Of a stretch of 12,156 nt of DNA, positions 1 through 8,372 are shown piece by piece. Below the pieces are notes generated by a model, which worked only from the letters and a program-made list of their open reading frames with translations, was not told the origin of the DNA and ran no database searches. The DNA is from Thalassolituus sp. (GTDB lineage: Bacteria; Pseudomonadota; Gammaproteobacteria; Pseudomonadales; Oceanobacteraceae), in assembly GCA_029212275.1 (NCBI GenBank), contig JARGOI010000027.1, positions 1,494 through 13,649 of the forward strand. Reading direction: 5' to 3'. Positions within the stretch are counted from its first letter, which is position 1, and each line of letters starts with the position of its first letter. The translations under genes were made by a program, and so were the position numbers.

Positions 1-2101
1 CGGCAGCGGTACGTGCGCGCAGTAAAACGGAAGAACAGGAAAACAATTGCAGCTGGCTCTCTACCGTGCAGTTGTCAGGATCAGGTATTCCAGAAGCCAA
101 GCCGGTATCAAACAGCAATTCCCAACGCTCTGTACCCGGCAAGTCGGGGAGCCGGAAGGTGATGTCCTCAAGGCCGGCATGGAAAATCATCAGCAGGCGC
201 TCCTGCTGGTCACTGCCCGGAATATTGCAGGTCGATAAACTGCCAACGGTTTTGGTGTGATGTTCACCCCAGTTGCTGGCCTGCATCAGCTGCCCAGATG
301 CGCCGTACCATTCGATGCTGGGATCGTTGGTGTTCTGTGGCTCGTGAATATATTCGTCGAGTGCGAAAATATGCAGCTTCTTGCGCAGTTCCAGCAGGTG
401 CTGAACAAAAGCCCTTTGCTGTTCAGCCGGGCCGGTTAGGGTGTCCCAAGGGAACCAATTCAGCTCATTATCCTGACAATAGGCGTTGTTATTGCCCTGT
501 TGGGTGCGCCCCATTTCATCACCGGCCAGAATCATGGGAATGCCCTGCGAGGTGATAATGGTCGCCAGAATATTGCGCTGTTGCCGCCGGCGCAGAATGT
601 TCACCGCCGGATCTGTGGTTTCTCCTTCCACACCAAAGTTATCGCTGTAATTCTCGCTATGACCGTCGCGGTTGTCTTCACCGTTGGCAAGATTGTGGCG
701 CTCTCGGTAACTGACCAGATCGGCCAGCGTCAAACCGTCATGACTGGTGACGAAGTTGATGCTGGAAGACGGCCGCCGCCCGGAATGTTCAAAAATATCG
801 CTGGAGCCATGAATGCGCCGGGCAAATTCCGGCAGCACTCCGGGGTCGCCACGCCAGAAGCGCCGCACCGTATCCCGATAGCGGTCGTTCCACTCGCTCC
901 AACCTGCTGGAAAATTGCCTAGCTGATAGCCACCCGGACCGATATCCCAAGGCTCGGCAATGAATTTAATACCGGCCAGTATCGGGTCCTGCAACAGGGC
1001 ATCAAAAAAGCCGCTGCCCGGATCATAGCCTTGTTTCTCGCGGCCTAGCACCGGTGCCAGATCGAAACGAAAACCGTCAACCCCCATTACCGTAACCCAG
1101 TAACGCAAGCAGTCCATCACAAACTGCACCACTCTAGGATGGGAAAGATTCACGGTATTACCGCATCCGGTATCGTTAATGTAGAAACGCTTATCTTCGG
1201 CCTGCAGGCGATAATAGGACAGGTTGTCGATGCCGCGGAACGATAGGGTCGGCCCGAGACGGCTGCCTTCGGCCGTGTGGTTAAACACCACATCCAGAAT
1301 TACTTCCATCCCGGCATCATGGATGGCTTCAATAGCCATACGACACTCGAGAATATCGTCGCCGCTTAAATAGGATTGATGCGGCGTGAAAAAAGAGAGC
1401 GTGTTGTAGCCCCAATAATTACTCAGTCCTTTATTGACCAGAAAGGATTCGTTAATAAAGCTCTGCACAGGCAACAATTCAATGCAGGTAACCCCCAGAC
1501 TTTTTAGGTAAGCCAAAGACTGCCGGTGGGATAGCCCGGCAAAGGTGCCGCGATCCGTTAGCGGAATGTCCGGATGCAGCATAGTGAAACCCTTTAGATG
1601 AGTTTCATAGATCACCGAGCGCGGCTTGGTGATGCGATTGATGGCACTGACCTGCAACGCCTGCGGATCTACCACCACTTTGCATTTGGGCATAAATTGC
1701 TGATTGTCGCGACTGTCCAAAGAGGTGTCTTTATCGACATCGTCATTTTCAAAACCGTAGTGGGTATCGGACCAGACAAACTCACCCACCAGCGCCTTGG
1801 CGTAAGGGTCGAGCAGTAATTTGTTAGGGTTGAAACGATGTCCTAGGTGAGGCTGATAGGGTCCATGTACGCGGTACCCATAGACCGTGCCCGGTGCCGC
1901 TTTGGGGAGGTAGCCGTTCCAGACATGGTTGGACACGTCCGGCATGTCATAGCGTTTGATTTCGTGCACACCATCGCTACTGTAAAGACACAACTCAACC
2001 CGAGTAGCGTGTTCAGAGAACAGGGCAAAATTGACACCGTCACCATCCCAAGTAGCCCCCAGAGGATAGTGCAGCCCCACCAGCATATTCTCGGTACTCA
2101 T
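1..2101 (-). CDS. glgX: Glycogen debranching enzyme GlgX (3' end cut by window edge)
   Basis: Isoamylase-type GH13 enzyme that hydrolyses alpha-1,6 branch links of glycogen or limit dextrin in the cytoplasm. The minus-strand frame from ATG at 2101-2099 stays open to base 2, giving 700 codons without a stop. GlgX proteins are usually about 650-720 residues, so only a short C-terminal tail should be missing. An N-terminal CBM48-like region is followed by the GlgX-typical YETHLKGFT near residue 165, then the barrel with DVVFNHTAEG, GFRFD (nucleophile D347), AEPWD (acid/base E383) and SHDG (D455). HNLANGEDNRDG and the GDEMGRTQQGNNNAY motif follow, both characteristic of GlgX. The start overlaps the glgB stop as ATGA, and an AAGG lies about 9 bases upstream of the ATG. 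It is the third visible gene of the malQ-glgB-glgX operon. Catalytic roles are inferred from the family; the motifs are seen directly. Confidence 0.94.
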   Translation of the reverse strand, partial: MSTENMLVGLHYPLGATWDGDGVNFALFSEHATRVELCLYSSDGVHEIKRYDMPDVSNHVWNGYLPKAAPGTVYGYRVHGPYQPHLGHRFNPNKLLLDPYAKALVGEFVWSDTHYGFENDDVDKDTSLDSRDNQQFMPKCKVVVDPQALQVSAINRITKPRSVIYETHLKGFTMLHPDIPLTDRGTFAGLSHRQSLAYLKSLGVTCIELLPVQSFINESFLVNKGLSNYWGYNTLSFFTPHQSYLSGDDILECRMAIEAIHDAGMEVILDVVFNHTAEGSRLGPTLSFRGIDNLSYYRLQAEDKRFYINDTGCGNTVNLSHPRVVQFVMDCLRYWVTVMGVDGFRFDLAPVLGREKQGYDPGSGFFDALLQDPILAGIKFIAEPWDIGPGGYQLGNFPAGWSEWNDRYRDTVRRFWRGDPGVLPEFARRIHGSSDIFEHSGRRPSSSINFVTSHDGLTLADLVSYRERHNLANGEDNRDGHSENYSDNFGVEGETTDPAVNILRRRQQRNILATIITSQGIPMILAGDEMGRTQQGNNNAYCQDNELNWFPWDTLTGPAEQQRAFVQHLLELRKKLHIFALDEYIHEPQNTNDPSIEWYGASGQLMQASNWGEHHTKTVGSLSTCNIPGSDQQERLLMIFHAGLEDITFRLPDLPGTERWELLFDTGLASGIPDPDNCTVESQLQLFSCSSVLLRARTAA

Positions 2102-4566
2102 AAGGGTTTACCTTTGGCAGAGTAAGTCTCAGTAGAACGTGTTTTGGCTGCGCCTGTCTTGGCAAGCCCAGCTCCGGCTTTAGTATCCACCTCGACATCT
2201 GACCACTCCAGTATGAGCGTGGCCAGTGGTGGCAAGGTTAGGGATAATGACCAAGGACGGTTATGACTGCTCTGAGGCTCAGCACTTAGGCGTCCGAAGT
2301 TGCCTTGCCCAGTGCCAGCGTAAAATTCACTGTTGCTGTTCACTCGTTCAATATAATCGCCGGCACGGGGAACACCCACCCGAAAATGCTCGAACACCGT
2401 GGGAGTAAAGTTGCAGGCCACAATGACCACGGCTCCGGAGTCAGGATTATGACGGGCAAATATAAACACCGCGCCCGAAGGGTGATCCGCTTCGAGCCAT
2501 TCAAAACCCTGTTGATCGGCATCCTGTGTGAACAAGGGAGGTAGTGAGCGGTAGGCGTTATTTAGATCGCGGACTAGGTTCTGTACACCGACGTGGCGCT
2601 CATCACCCGTCAGATGCCAGTCGAGACTCTGATCGTGATTCCACTCAATTCGTTGGGCAAACTCGCAGCCCATAAACAAGAGTTTTTTACCAGGGTGTGA
2701 CCACATAAAGGCCAGATAAGCACGCAGGTTGGCAAACTTCTGCCAGTCATCGCCGGGCATTTTTTCCAGCAATGAACGCTTGCCGTGTACCACTTCGTCA
2801 TGGCTGATTGGCAGAACAAAGTTTTCGTCGAAGGCATACAGCAGACCAAAGGTGATTTCATTGCTGTGAAACTGCTTATGAATCGGTTCACGTGCCATGT
2901 AGCGCAAGGTATCGTTCATCCAGCCCAAATTCCATTTGTAGCCGAAACCCAGTCCTCCATCCGATGTTCTGCGGGTAACGCCGGGCCATGCGGTTGACTC
3001 CTCGGCCACCATCATAATGTCCGGGAAGTTGAAATACGCACGCTCATTCACCTGCTGCAACAACCGGATCGCCCCCAGATTTTCTCGACCGCCATACTCA
3101 TTTGGCAACCATTCGCCATCCTTACGGCTGTAGTCGAGATACAGCATCGACGCCACCGCATCAAAACGCAGCCCGTCAAAATGAAACTCACTGAGCCAGT
3201 AGAGGGCATCGCTCAACAGATAACTGACCACACCGGGTTTGTCGTAATCGAAAATCAGCGTATTCCAGTCTGGATGAAACCCCCGTCGCGGATCGCTGTG
3301 TTCATACAAAGCGGTGCCGTCGAACAGTCCCAGTCCGTGTTCGTCCGTCGGGAAGTGCCCCGGCACCCAGTCCAGCAGTACCCCAATATTGTGCCGGTGC
3401 GCCGTATCAATGAGATAACGCAGCCCATCCGGATCACCAAAGCGCGATGTCGGTGCGAACATACCGATGGGCTGATAGCCCCAAGAACCGTCAAACGGAT
3501 ACTCGCTCACCGGCATCAATTGGATGTGGGTAAAACCCATGTCGCAGACATAGGCCACCAGCTGCTCAGCAAGATCCTGATAGCTTAAATACGCCCTGCC
3601 ATCCCCCGCCCGTCGCCACGAACCAAGATGCACTTCATAAATGCTGATCGCTGCCGTACGGTTCTGCTTAGCCCCACGGGTCTGCATCCAGGCCTCATCG
3701 TTCCAGCTGAAGGCCGTTCTGGCACAAACCACAGAAGCCGTCTCCGGACGCAGCTGCATACGTTTGGCGTAGGGGTCTGCACGTAAAGGTAGCTGGCGAC
3801 CATCGGCGGCGGTTATGGCAAACTTATAATAACGGCCACTGAGATCCTCCGGGATAAATAACTCCCACAGGCCACAGTCATGATTTTTGCGCATCGTATG
3901 TACGCGGGGGTCCCAGTGATTGAAGTCACCTACCACCGCCACGCGTCTGGCATCCGGCGCCCAGACTGCAAACAACACACCGTCGATACCCTCCACACAC
4001 CGATGGTTGGCACCCAGAAAATGGTAGCCACGTTCCTGAGTACCCTGATTGAACAGGTAGCAGTCCATTTCCTGCAACTGAGGAGCAAAACGGTAGGCAT
4101 CTTCCAGCACTAACGTAACCAATGGATAGCGGACACGGAAGCAATAACTGAACACCATTTCACAGACAACAAATGCTTCAAACAGGCCATCTGGGTGCAG
4201 CTGCTCACAGGTCGCCACAGCAATATCTTCTGCGCCGATAACGTCAACATGCAGTGCTCCCGGCAGAAATGCGCGTATCACCCACGCTCCGTCACTGCCG
4301 CAAGGGTGAGTCCCAAGAACCGCAAAGCTGTCGCAGAATTCCCCCGCGACCAGCGCAGTTATGCTGCTCTGTGCCAGAGTATATTGGGTTTGAATTTCTT
4401 TCAGGTTTACCATCGTCAGAGCCTTATTGGCGAAATCGCTGCCGCTTGCAGCGTTACGCCCAGAAGAAGTTGCAAGCCCGTTATTTTCCAAAGGTCCGCT
4501 GCCGGAAGCCTTACTGACTTTGGAGGAGACTCGGGTTGGGGCGGCATTACTGGTTTTGCGACTCAT
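2098..4566 (-). CDS. glgB: 1,4-alpha-glucan branching enzyme GlgB with extended low-complexity tails
   Basis: GH13 enzyme that cuts alpha-1,4 glucan chains and rejoins them through alpha-1,6 links, creating glycogen branches. At 822 residues it is longer than the 728 of E. coli GlgB. The triad falls at D469 (GLRFDAV), E522 (AEEST) and D590 (SHDEV), each exactly 64 residues later than in E. coli, so the core is collinear. The N1 domain begins near residue 80, and a CBM48 module with FAVWAPDARRVAVVGDFNHW follows around 200. The first ~50 residues are rich in S, A, G, N and K, and the last ~30 are rich in A, K, T and G; neither looks like part of the fold. ATG at 4566 overlaps the malQ stop as ATGA, which favours it. 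An internal ATG at 4413 (M52, at MVNLKEIQ) with AAGG upstream could instead give a 771-residue form closer to the family norm. Function is nearly certain; the start is less so. Confidence 0.97.
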   Translation of the reverse strand: MSRKTSNAAPTRVSSKVSKASGSGPLENNGLATSSGRNAASGSDFANKALTMVNLKEIQTQYTLAQSSITALVAGEFCDSFAVLGTHPCGSDGAWVIRAFLPGALHVDVIGAEDIAVATCEQLHPDGLFEAFVVCEMVFSYCFRVRYPLVTLVLEDAYRFAPQLQEMDCYLFNQGTQERGYHFLGANHRCVEGIDGVLFAVWAPDARRVAVVGDFNHWDPRVHTMRKNHDCGLWELFIPEDLSGRYYKFAITAADGRQLPLRADPYAKRMQLRPETASVVCARTAFSWNDEAWMQTRGAKQNRTAAISIYEVHLGSWRRAGDGRAYLSYQDLAEQLVAYVCDMGFTHIQLMPVSEYPFDGSWGYQPIGMFAPTSRFGDPDGLRYLIDTAHRHNIGVLLDWVPGHFPTDEHGLGLFDGTALYEHSDPRRGFHPDWNTLIFDYDKPGVVSYLLSDALYWLSEFHFDGLRFDAVASMLYLDYSRKDGEWLPNEYGGRENLGAIRLLQQVNERAYFNFPDIMMVAEESTAWPGVTRRTSDGGLGFGYKWNLGWMNDTLRYMAREPIHKQFHSNEITFGLLYAFDENFVLPISHDEVVHGKRSLLEKMPGDDWQKFANLRAYLAFMWSHPGKKLLFMGCEFAQRIEWNHDQSLDWHLTGDERHVGVQNLVRDLNNAYRSLPPLFTQDADQQGFEWLEADHPSGAVFIFARHNPDSGAVVIVACNFTPTVFEHFRVGVPRAGDYIERVNSNSEFYAGTGQGNFGRLSAEPQSSHNRPWSLSLTLPPLATLILEWSDVEVDTKAGAGLAKTGAAKTRSTETYSAKGKPL

Positions 4567-6689
4567 GCCTGCCCACGCCCTTCGGTTAGACTGGCCAGCA
4601 TGCGACGGGCCTCAATCCCTGCCAGCAACGCATCAACTGGCAAGGGGAGCTTGCGCCGCCAGTTCGGATATTCATCAGAGGTGCCCGGTATATTCACCGG
4701 CAGCTCGGTAAAACACAAATCCTCAATCTGCACGGAAACCAGCTGTGAGGCCATGCGCCCACTGGTGTGAAAAATCGCTCGGCATAACAGTTCGTCGAAC
4801 GGACGGTGGATATTAAATTCCAGCCATTCTTGAGGCAGCAGGCCTGCGTTATTCACCCAGTGCAGCACCTGAATCAGATCCGATTCGCGGCCATGAATGG
4901 TAGCCTCCAACGCACCTTCATCATTCAGCAACCCAATCTTCTGACGCAAAGCAATATCGGTTTTATTCCACCAAGCGGTGAGTGTCGGCACATCATGATT
5001 GGCCACCATGGCCAGACAACGAGGCGTAAAATGTTCTGGCTGTTTAAACACAACGCCGTCGTATTTCTCAAAATAAAACAAAGCGTTGGAAAGTATACTT
5101 GAGTGCGCCATACGCTCGCGGATTTCTGGGGGGACCACACCCAGATCCTCACCAATCACCACACATTTCTGCCGCAGGCTTTCCAGTCGCAGGATGGCAA
5201 ACAGATCTGCCACCGGATAACGCACATACGCACCGGTACTGCTGTCGCCCGGTCCCGGACACCACCACAGGCGCATCAGCGCCATGATGTGATCAATACG
5301 CAGCGCACCGCAATGGGCCATATTGTTCTGTAACAAGGTGATAAAGTGCGCATACCCCGTGTCCACCAGCACGGTGGGTTTCATCGGTGGCAGCCCCCAG
5401 TTCTGTCCCTGTGGCGCTAACGGGTCTGGTGGCGCACCAATGCTGGCGCGGGTACAGAACAGCTCAGGGTTCAGTTGTACTTCTGCGCTGTTGCAACTGC
5501 TGGCCACTGCCAAATCACGAATCAGCCCCACCGCCATACCATGACGTAGAGCCAGTTGCTGACACGCCTCCAACTGGATTTCGGCCAACCACTGCAAATA
5601 AAAATGAAACTGCGGATCCTTAGCATATTCCAAGGTCAATCGATTTTTGCTCGCCTGATCATTGGCGAAGAACTGCCCCGACTCACCTTTGCCGTCGATG
5701 TAACGGTAAAAAGCCACGGCTCTTGGCGTCGCTTGCGCCAAATGACGAGTTTTGAAAAAGTCAAACATGCGGTTAAAAACATCGTATTTCAGGCGGGTGA
5801 CCGCTGTGTAATCCACCTGGGTTTTGCTGCGCAGCTCGACCAGTTCACTCTGCACCCCATCGGTAGCGACCCAGGCCACCAGCGCCTTATTATCAAAATA
5901 GTCCTCCACCTGAAACGGGTCTATGTAGAGTGGATTCAGGAAGCGGCGGTCCATGGGACTGTAGGGGCTGCAGTTTTCCGGATGATCCACATCCAGCAGG
6001 TGCAGCGGATTAAGCACCAGAAAGTCGATACCAAGATCTGCCGCACTGACCACCGTATCCTGCAAATCGGAGAAATCACCCATCCCCCAGTCATGCTCGG
6101 AGGGCAAGGTATACACCTGAACCGACAGGCCCGCCAGCTTGCGGTTGTGTTCCAGCCAGTCCGGAGTATAGGCAGTCGACGGCGCTGATATCAGGGTTGT
6201 CTGGATGTGTTGCTTGATGGAAGAGAGAGTCAGCCGGTGATAACCCGGCGGCAGCTCAGGCAGCGGCAGCATGCGGGTACTGATGCTGCGGGTTGCCAGT
6301 GTGTGAGTATTGGTTTCAGTCAGATCAAGCGGCGTCGTGACGCCGCCAAACTGCTTACCCTCATCCGTCTCAATGACCCAGTCAACAGGGATAGACAGAT
6401 CGGCCGTATCCAGATGCACAGGTATCTGCGCCGGTTGCTCGGCCTCAATCACCAGAGCCTTAGGCACCCAGCTAGAAAAACGCTGGCTGTTTATATGCAG
6501 CAGCGAGGCCTCAGCGGCCTCTTTACTGCTCACATCCACATCCAGCAGATCCAGCACCCGGAGGCGGTTTTCCCAGGCTAAGGAAACCGTCTCGCCAGCG
6601 TAGTTGATGAAATCAGTAGCAATACCATAGGCTCCGAGTAACTCTTCAAGGCAGCCATGTTCAGGTTCCGTATCCAACAGCACTCCCAC
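4563..6689 (-). CDS. malQ: 4-alpha-glucanotransferase (amylomaltase) MalQ
   Basis: GH77 disproportionating enzyme that transfers alpha-1,4 glucan segments between maltodextrins and releases glucose. It acts in the cytoplasm and supplies or recycles chains for glycogen. The frame gives 708 residues from GTG at 6689, against 694 for E. coli MalQ. Seen motifs are an N-terminal domain with LEELLGAYGIATDF, the GH77 signature SPYSPMDRRFLNPLY near residues 241-255, LRIDH (nucleophile D466), VIGEDLG (acid/base E514) and ANHDVPTL (D566). The start is uncertain: the upstream in-frame stop is at 6707-6705, and only non-ATG starts lie between it and the family-conserved region. These are GTG at 6689, GTG at 6683 and TTG at 6677; the TTG has GGGAG about 5 bases upstream. 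The stop overlaps glgB as ATGA. It is the first gene of the operon, and nothing intact lies between it and the opposite-strand gene at 7590. Confidence 0.96.
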   Translation of the reverse strand: MGVLLDTEPEHGCLEELLGAYGIATDFINYAGETVSLAWENRLRVLDLLDVDVSSKEAAEASLLHINSQRFSSWVPKALVIEAEQPAQIPVHLDTADLSIPVDWVIETDEGKQFGGVTTPLDLTETNTHTLATRSISTRMLPLPELPPGYHRLTLSSIKQHIQTTLISAPSTAYTPDWLEHNRKLAGLSVQVYTLPSEHDWGMGDFSDLQDTVVSAADLGIDFLVLNPLHLLDVDHPENCSPYSPMDRRFLNPLYIDPFQVEDYFDNKALVAWVATDGVQSELVELRSKTQVDYTAVTRLKYDVFNRMFDFFKTRHLAQATPRAVAFYRYIDGKGESGQFFANDQASKNRLTLEYAKDPQFHFYLQWLAEIQLEACQQLALRHGMAVGLIRDLAVASSCNSAEVQLNPELFCTRASIGAPPDPLAPQGQNWGLPPMKPTVLVDTGYAHFITLLQNNMAHCGALRIDHIMALMRLWWCPGPGDSSTGAYVRYPVADLFAILRLESLRQKCVVIGEDLGVVPPEIRERMAHSSILSNALFYFEKYDGVVFKQPEHFTPRCLAMVANHDVPTLTAWWNKTDIALRQKIGLLNDEGALEATIHGRESDLIQVLHWVNNAGLLPQEWLEFNIHRPFDELLCRAIFHTSGRMASQLVSVQIEDLCFTELPVNIPGTSDEYPNWRRKLPLPVDALLAGIEARRMLASLTEGRGQA

Positions 6690-6782
6690 ACACCAGTACG
6701 TATTTCAACAAAATCAGCATACTCGATCGTTGCATCACAGCGACTGCAACACCCTCAATACCACAGCAATAAAAACAAATGC

Positions 6783-6825
6783 TTTTCACTATATATATAC
6801 CCAAAAAGCAGACATAAAAAGCAAT
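6783..6825 (-). promoter_or_regulatory. Candidate promoter of the malQ-glgB-glgX operon
   Basis: On the minus strand a TATATATATA run preceded by TGGG lies about 100 bases upstream of the malQ start and is the best -10 candidate in the gap. Possible -35 matches (TTGCTT with ~19 spacing, TTTTTA with ~17) are poor, so a weak or activator-dependent promoter is possible. It would leave an untranslated leader of about 95 bases. This is inference from sequence resemblance only. Confidence 0.3.
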
Positions 6826-6887
6826 TTGAAAAATGCAGCCCATGTAAAACAGGTCGGACAGGAAAAAAAAGGGATGAGCTATGTCTC

Positions 6888-6901
6888 AACCCTGTAGGGT
6901 T
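6888..6901. repeat. Perfect inverted repeat AACCCT-GT-AGGGTT
   Basis: Six-base arms flank a 2-base centre in the gap upstream of malQ. The left part, TAACCCTGTAG-like, recurs as a direct copy at 7181-7191 without the right arm. It could be a protein-binding site or chance. It lies about 200 bases upstream of the malQ start, beyond the candidate promoter. Confidence 0.35.
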
Positions 6902-6924
6902 AATCTCACAAGCCCTGCCCCAAA

Positions 6925-7166
6925 AGAATGAAACGAGTCTTGAAAGCTTTCATTCAAAGGAGAAGATCAAAGACACCTAAAAATTCCGTGACGCGCATGA
7001 TGTAACCCACGAATTCTCTGGTATTGCCAACCAAGTTGATGGTTTATCCAGTGTTCAAACGACACTGAACGTTGGTCCAAAAACCTTCAAAGAGTCGCAC
7101 ATTTATGACTGCATTTTAAAGATGGTTGGCACGTCAAGAAAAAAGCGTGGTCAACGACAAGCATGA
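6925..7166 (+). pseudogene. Stop-interrupted coding remnant, family unrecognised
   Basis: In one plus-strand frame the reading runs through KNETSLESFHSKEKIKDT, a TAA at 6978-6980, then about 60 further codons without a stop to a TGA at about 7164-7166. The residue mixture (charged, with few Cys, Trp or Pro) resembles real protein more than the surrounding frames do. No good start codon or ribosome binding site lies before the second part. A gene decayed by a nonsense mutation is one reading; chance open frame is the other. I could not assign a family. Confidence 0.3.
6941..6952. promoter_or_regulatory. 12-base perfect palindrome TGAAAGCTTTCA, possible operator
   Basis: This symmetrical element lies about 250 bases upstream of malQ and inside slightly longer dyad symmetry (CTTGAA before, TTCAAAG after). 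Its size and A/T-flanked symmetric centre resemble operators of LacI-family sugar regulators, which usually carry a central CG rather than GC. No regulator gene is in the window. The assignment is inference; the palindrome itself is seen directly. Confidence 0.25.
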
Positions 7167-7541
7167 AGAACTACCTAAAATAACCCTGTAGAACGCCTTA
7201 AAAGTTTCGGCTAAAGATGACATTTCAAGGCTACGTGAAGACAGAATCGTCCTGCCTTATCGTGATTTGGTTGAAGCGGGAACAGTGTGAGGATTTACGG
7301 AAAGATAACACTGCATTATTTACAGATAGGCATTCGATGAATCGGTAGTTATGCACGGATGAAACAACAGGTCTAAAGCGCTTTTAAAAACAGCGCACAG
7401 CATAGCGAATTTGGCACTACCCTTAAGTGCTGCGGATATAGCAGAAAGCTAACAAGCCTCGACGAAAAAGAGCATCATAATCTCTGTAGAGTTAACGATA
7501 TGGGTTCGTCTACTGCATTAATGTGTTTCATTCAGGTAAGA

Positions 7542-7554
7542 TCAATATTATTGA
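7542..7554. promoter_or_regulatory. Inverted repeat TCAATA-T-TATTGA upstream of the paralog operon
   Basis: A perfect 6-base dyad with a single central base sits 35 bases before the ATG at 7590, where an operator or -10 region could lie. It is AT-rich, so chance occurrence is quite possible. No convincing -35/-10 pair was found with it. Confidence 0.2.
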
Positions 7555-7589
7555 ATTTCCATTAAACATAAAAAAACAATAGGCAGTTT

Positions 7590-8372
7590 ATGATTACTCC
7601 CGCTAAGGGCAGTAACGTTTGGCTCTATCTATCTGGGCTTGTTCTGATCGCGGCAATCTTAGCGGGCGGTTATGCCGCTTATTGGGTTTGGAGCAATATC
7701 TCCGCGCATATTCCACTGCGCGAACAACAAGCACGCATTGAAATTCATCATAGTTTCCCTGTGACAGTTGATATTCTCGACCCATTACAAGTCGATATTG
7801 ATACCGTCATTGCGTCCAGTGTGCCGATTAACCAAGACCTCACCATTCCCTTAAATGAACAGATAGATGTTTCTATAGATTTCAACGGGGCCGTGCCAGT
7901 CAAAATGAATGTACCTGTCAATGAAACCATTCATATTGATCAAAAAATTGCAGTGAATGGTGAAGTGAGTGTAAAAATTTTAGGGTTCTGGGTAGACGTT
8001 CCCATTAAAGGCAAACTCCCCGTAAAAACAGACATTCCTATCCGTTTAAATATTCCTGTCGATCGCTTGATCGATTTATCCTTCAGTGCACCCGCCACAG
8101 TGAATATAAATGACGACATTACTGTTTCGCTGAAAACACTAATAACTGCTGATATTCCAATCAAAGCAAATCTATCGGTGCCGGTACTCAAACCACTGAA
8201 CGCCAATGTCACATTAACTGAAAAGACGGACATTACCATTACCGAAATGGATTTAGATGTTCCGTTAAAAGACCTGCGCTTCAACAACAGTCAGTTTACT
8301 GCTAATAAAACGCAGAACAAAAAAGAAGATCCAAAACTGCAGCAAAAATCACAACAAGAACTCCGAAAATGA
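7590..8372 (+). CDS. Membrane-anchored protein of repeated IPV/VPI-type beta segments, unknown function (paralog A)
   Basis: A 260-residue protein I do not recognise as a named family. Residues ~10-34 form one hydrophobic helix with no lipobox, so it is probably an uncleaved anchor with the rest outside the cytoplasmic membrane. Residues ~50-235 are a succession of short alternating hydrophobic/polar segments with recurring V/I-P-I/V, such as VPINQDLTIPLN and VPVKMNVPVNETI. A central VPIKGKLPVKTDIPIRL block starts near P138 and a closing MDLDVPLKDLRF lies near 225-236. The pattern suggests an all-beta, probably elongated repeat fold. The C-terminal ~22 residues are rich in K, Q, N and E and look disordered. 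ATG has AGG about 7 bases upstream. The stop overlaps the next gene as ATGA, and that gene encodes a protein of the same architecture. No catalytic motif is visible. Confidence 0.92.
   Translation: MITPAKGSNVWLYLSGLVLIAAILAGGYAAYWVWSNISAHIPLREQQARIEIHHSFPVTVDILDPLQVDIDTVIASSVPINQDLTIPLNEQIDVSIDFNGAVPVKMNVPVNETIHIDQKIAVNGEVSVKILGFWVDVPIKGKLPVKTDIPIRLNIPVDRLIDLSFSAPATVNINDDITVSLKTLITADIPIKANLSVPVLKPLNANVTLTEKTDITITEMDLDVPLKDLRFNNSQFTANKTQNKKEDPKLQQKSQQELRK

Larger units (their letters stand above)
6690..7589. other. 900-base gap with decayed coding-like stretches between divergent operons
   Basis: No intact gene is visible on either strand between malQ and the plus-strand gene at 7590. The left third is AT-rich and holds the candidate glg promoter, runs of A and two palindromes. 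From about 6925 to 7166 the plus strand reads like protein with one in-frame TAA (6978-6980); it includes FRDAHDVTHEFSGIANQVD and then KTFKESHIYDCILKMVG before a TGA. From about 7150 a second frame reads NDKHEELPKITL, a TAG, then KDDISRLREDRIVLPYRDL and a TGA near 7290. Beyond that, stops occur in all frames. No family was recognised, no inverted terminal repeats were found, and no transposase motif was seen. Confidence 0.6.

Noticed and set aside
500..922. 140-codon plus-strand open frame at the left end
   Set aside because: Antisense to glgX, whose frame carries all diagnostic debranching-enzyme motifs across this stretch.
4195..4770. 191-codon plus-strand open frame across the malQ-glgB junction
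   Set aside because: It lies antisense to two clearly identified genes and has no family-like motif; the GC-rich codons of glgB and malQ explain the open frame.
5556..6188. 210-codon plus-strand open frame inside malQ
   Set aside because: Entirely antisense to the GH77 catalytic gene, with no recognisable motif and no separate promoter.
6657..6980. 107-codon plus-strand ORF starting inside the malQ 5' end
   Set aside because: The first part is antisense to malQ and then runs through AT-rich upstream DNA with poly-K content; only its last ~18 codons look coding-like, and these are described with the remnant at 6925-7166.
6690..7589. Insertion sequence in the gap
   Set aside because: No terminal inverted repeats, target duplication or transposase motifs could be found.
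7940..8287. 115-codon minus-strand open frame opposite paralog A
   Set aside because: A shadow of the repetitive V/I/P-rich coding pattern; the plus-strand frame has the anchor, the ribosome binding site and the paralogous partner.
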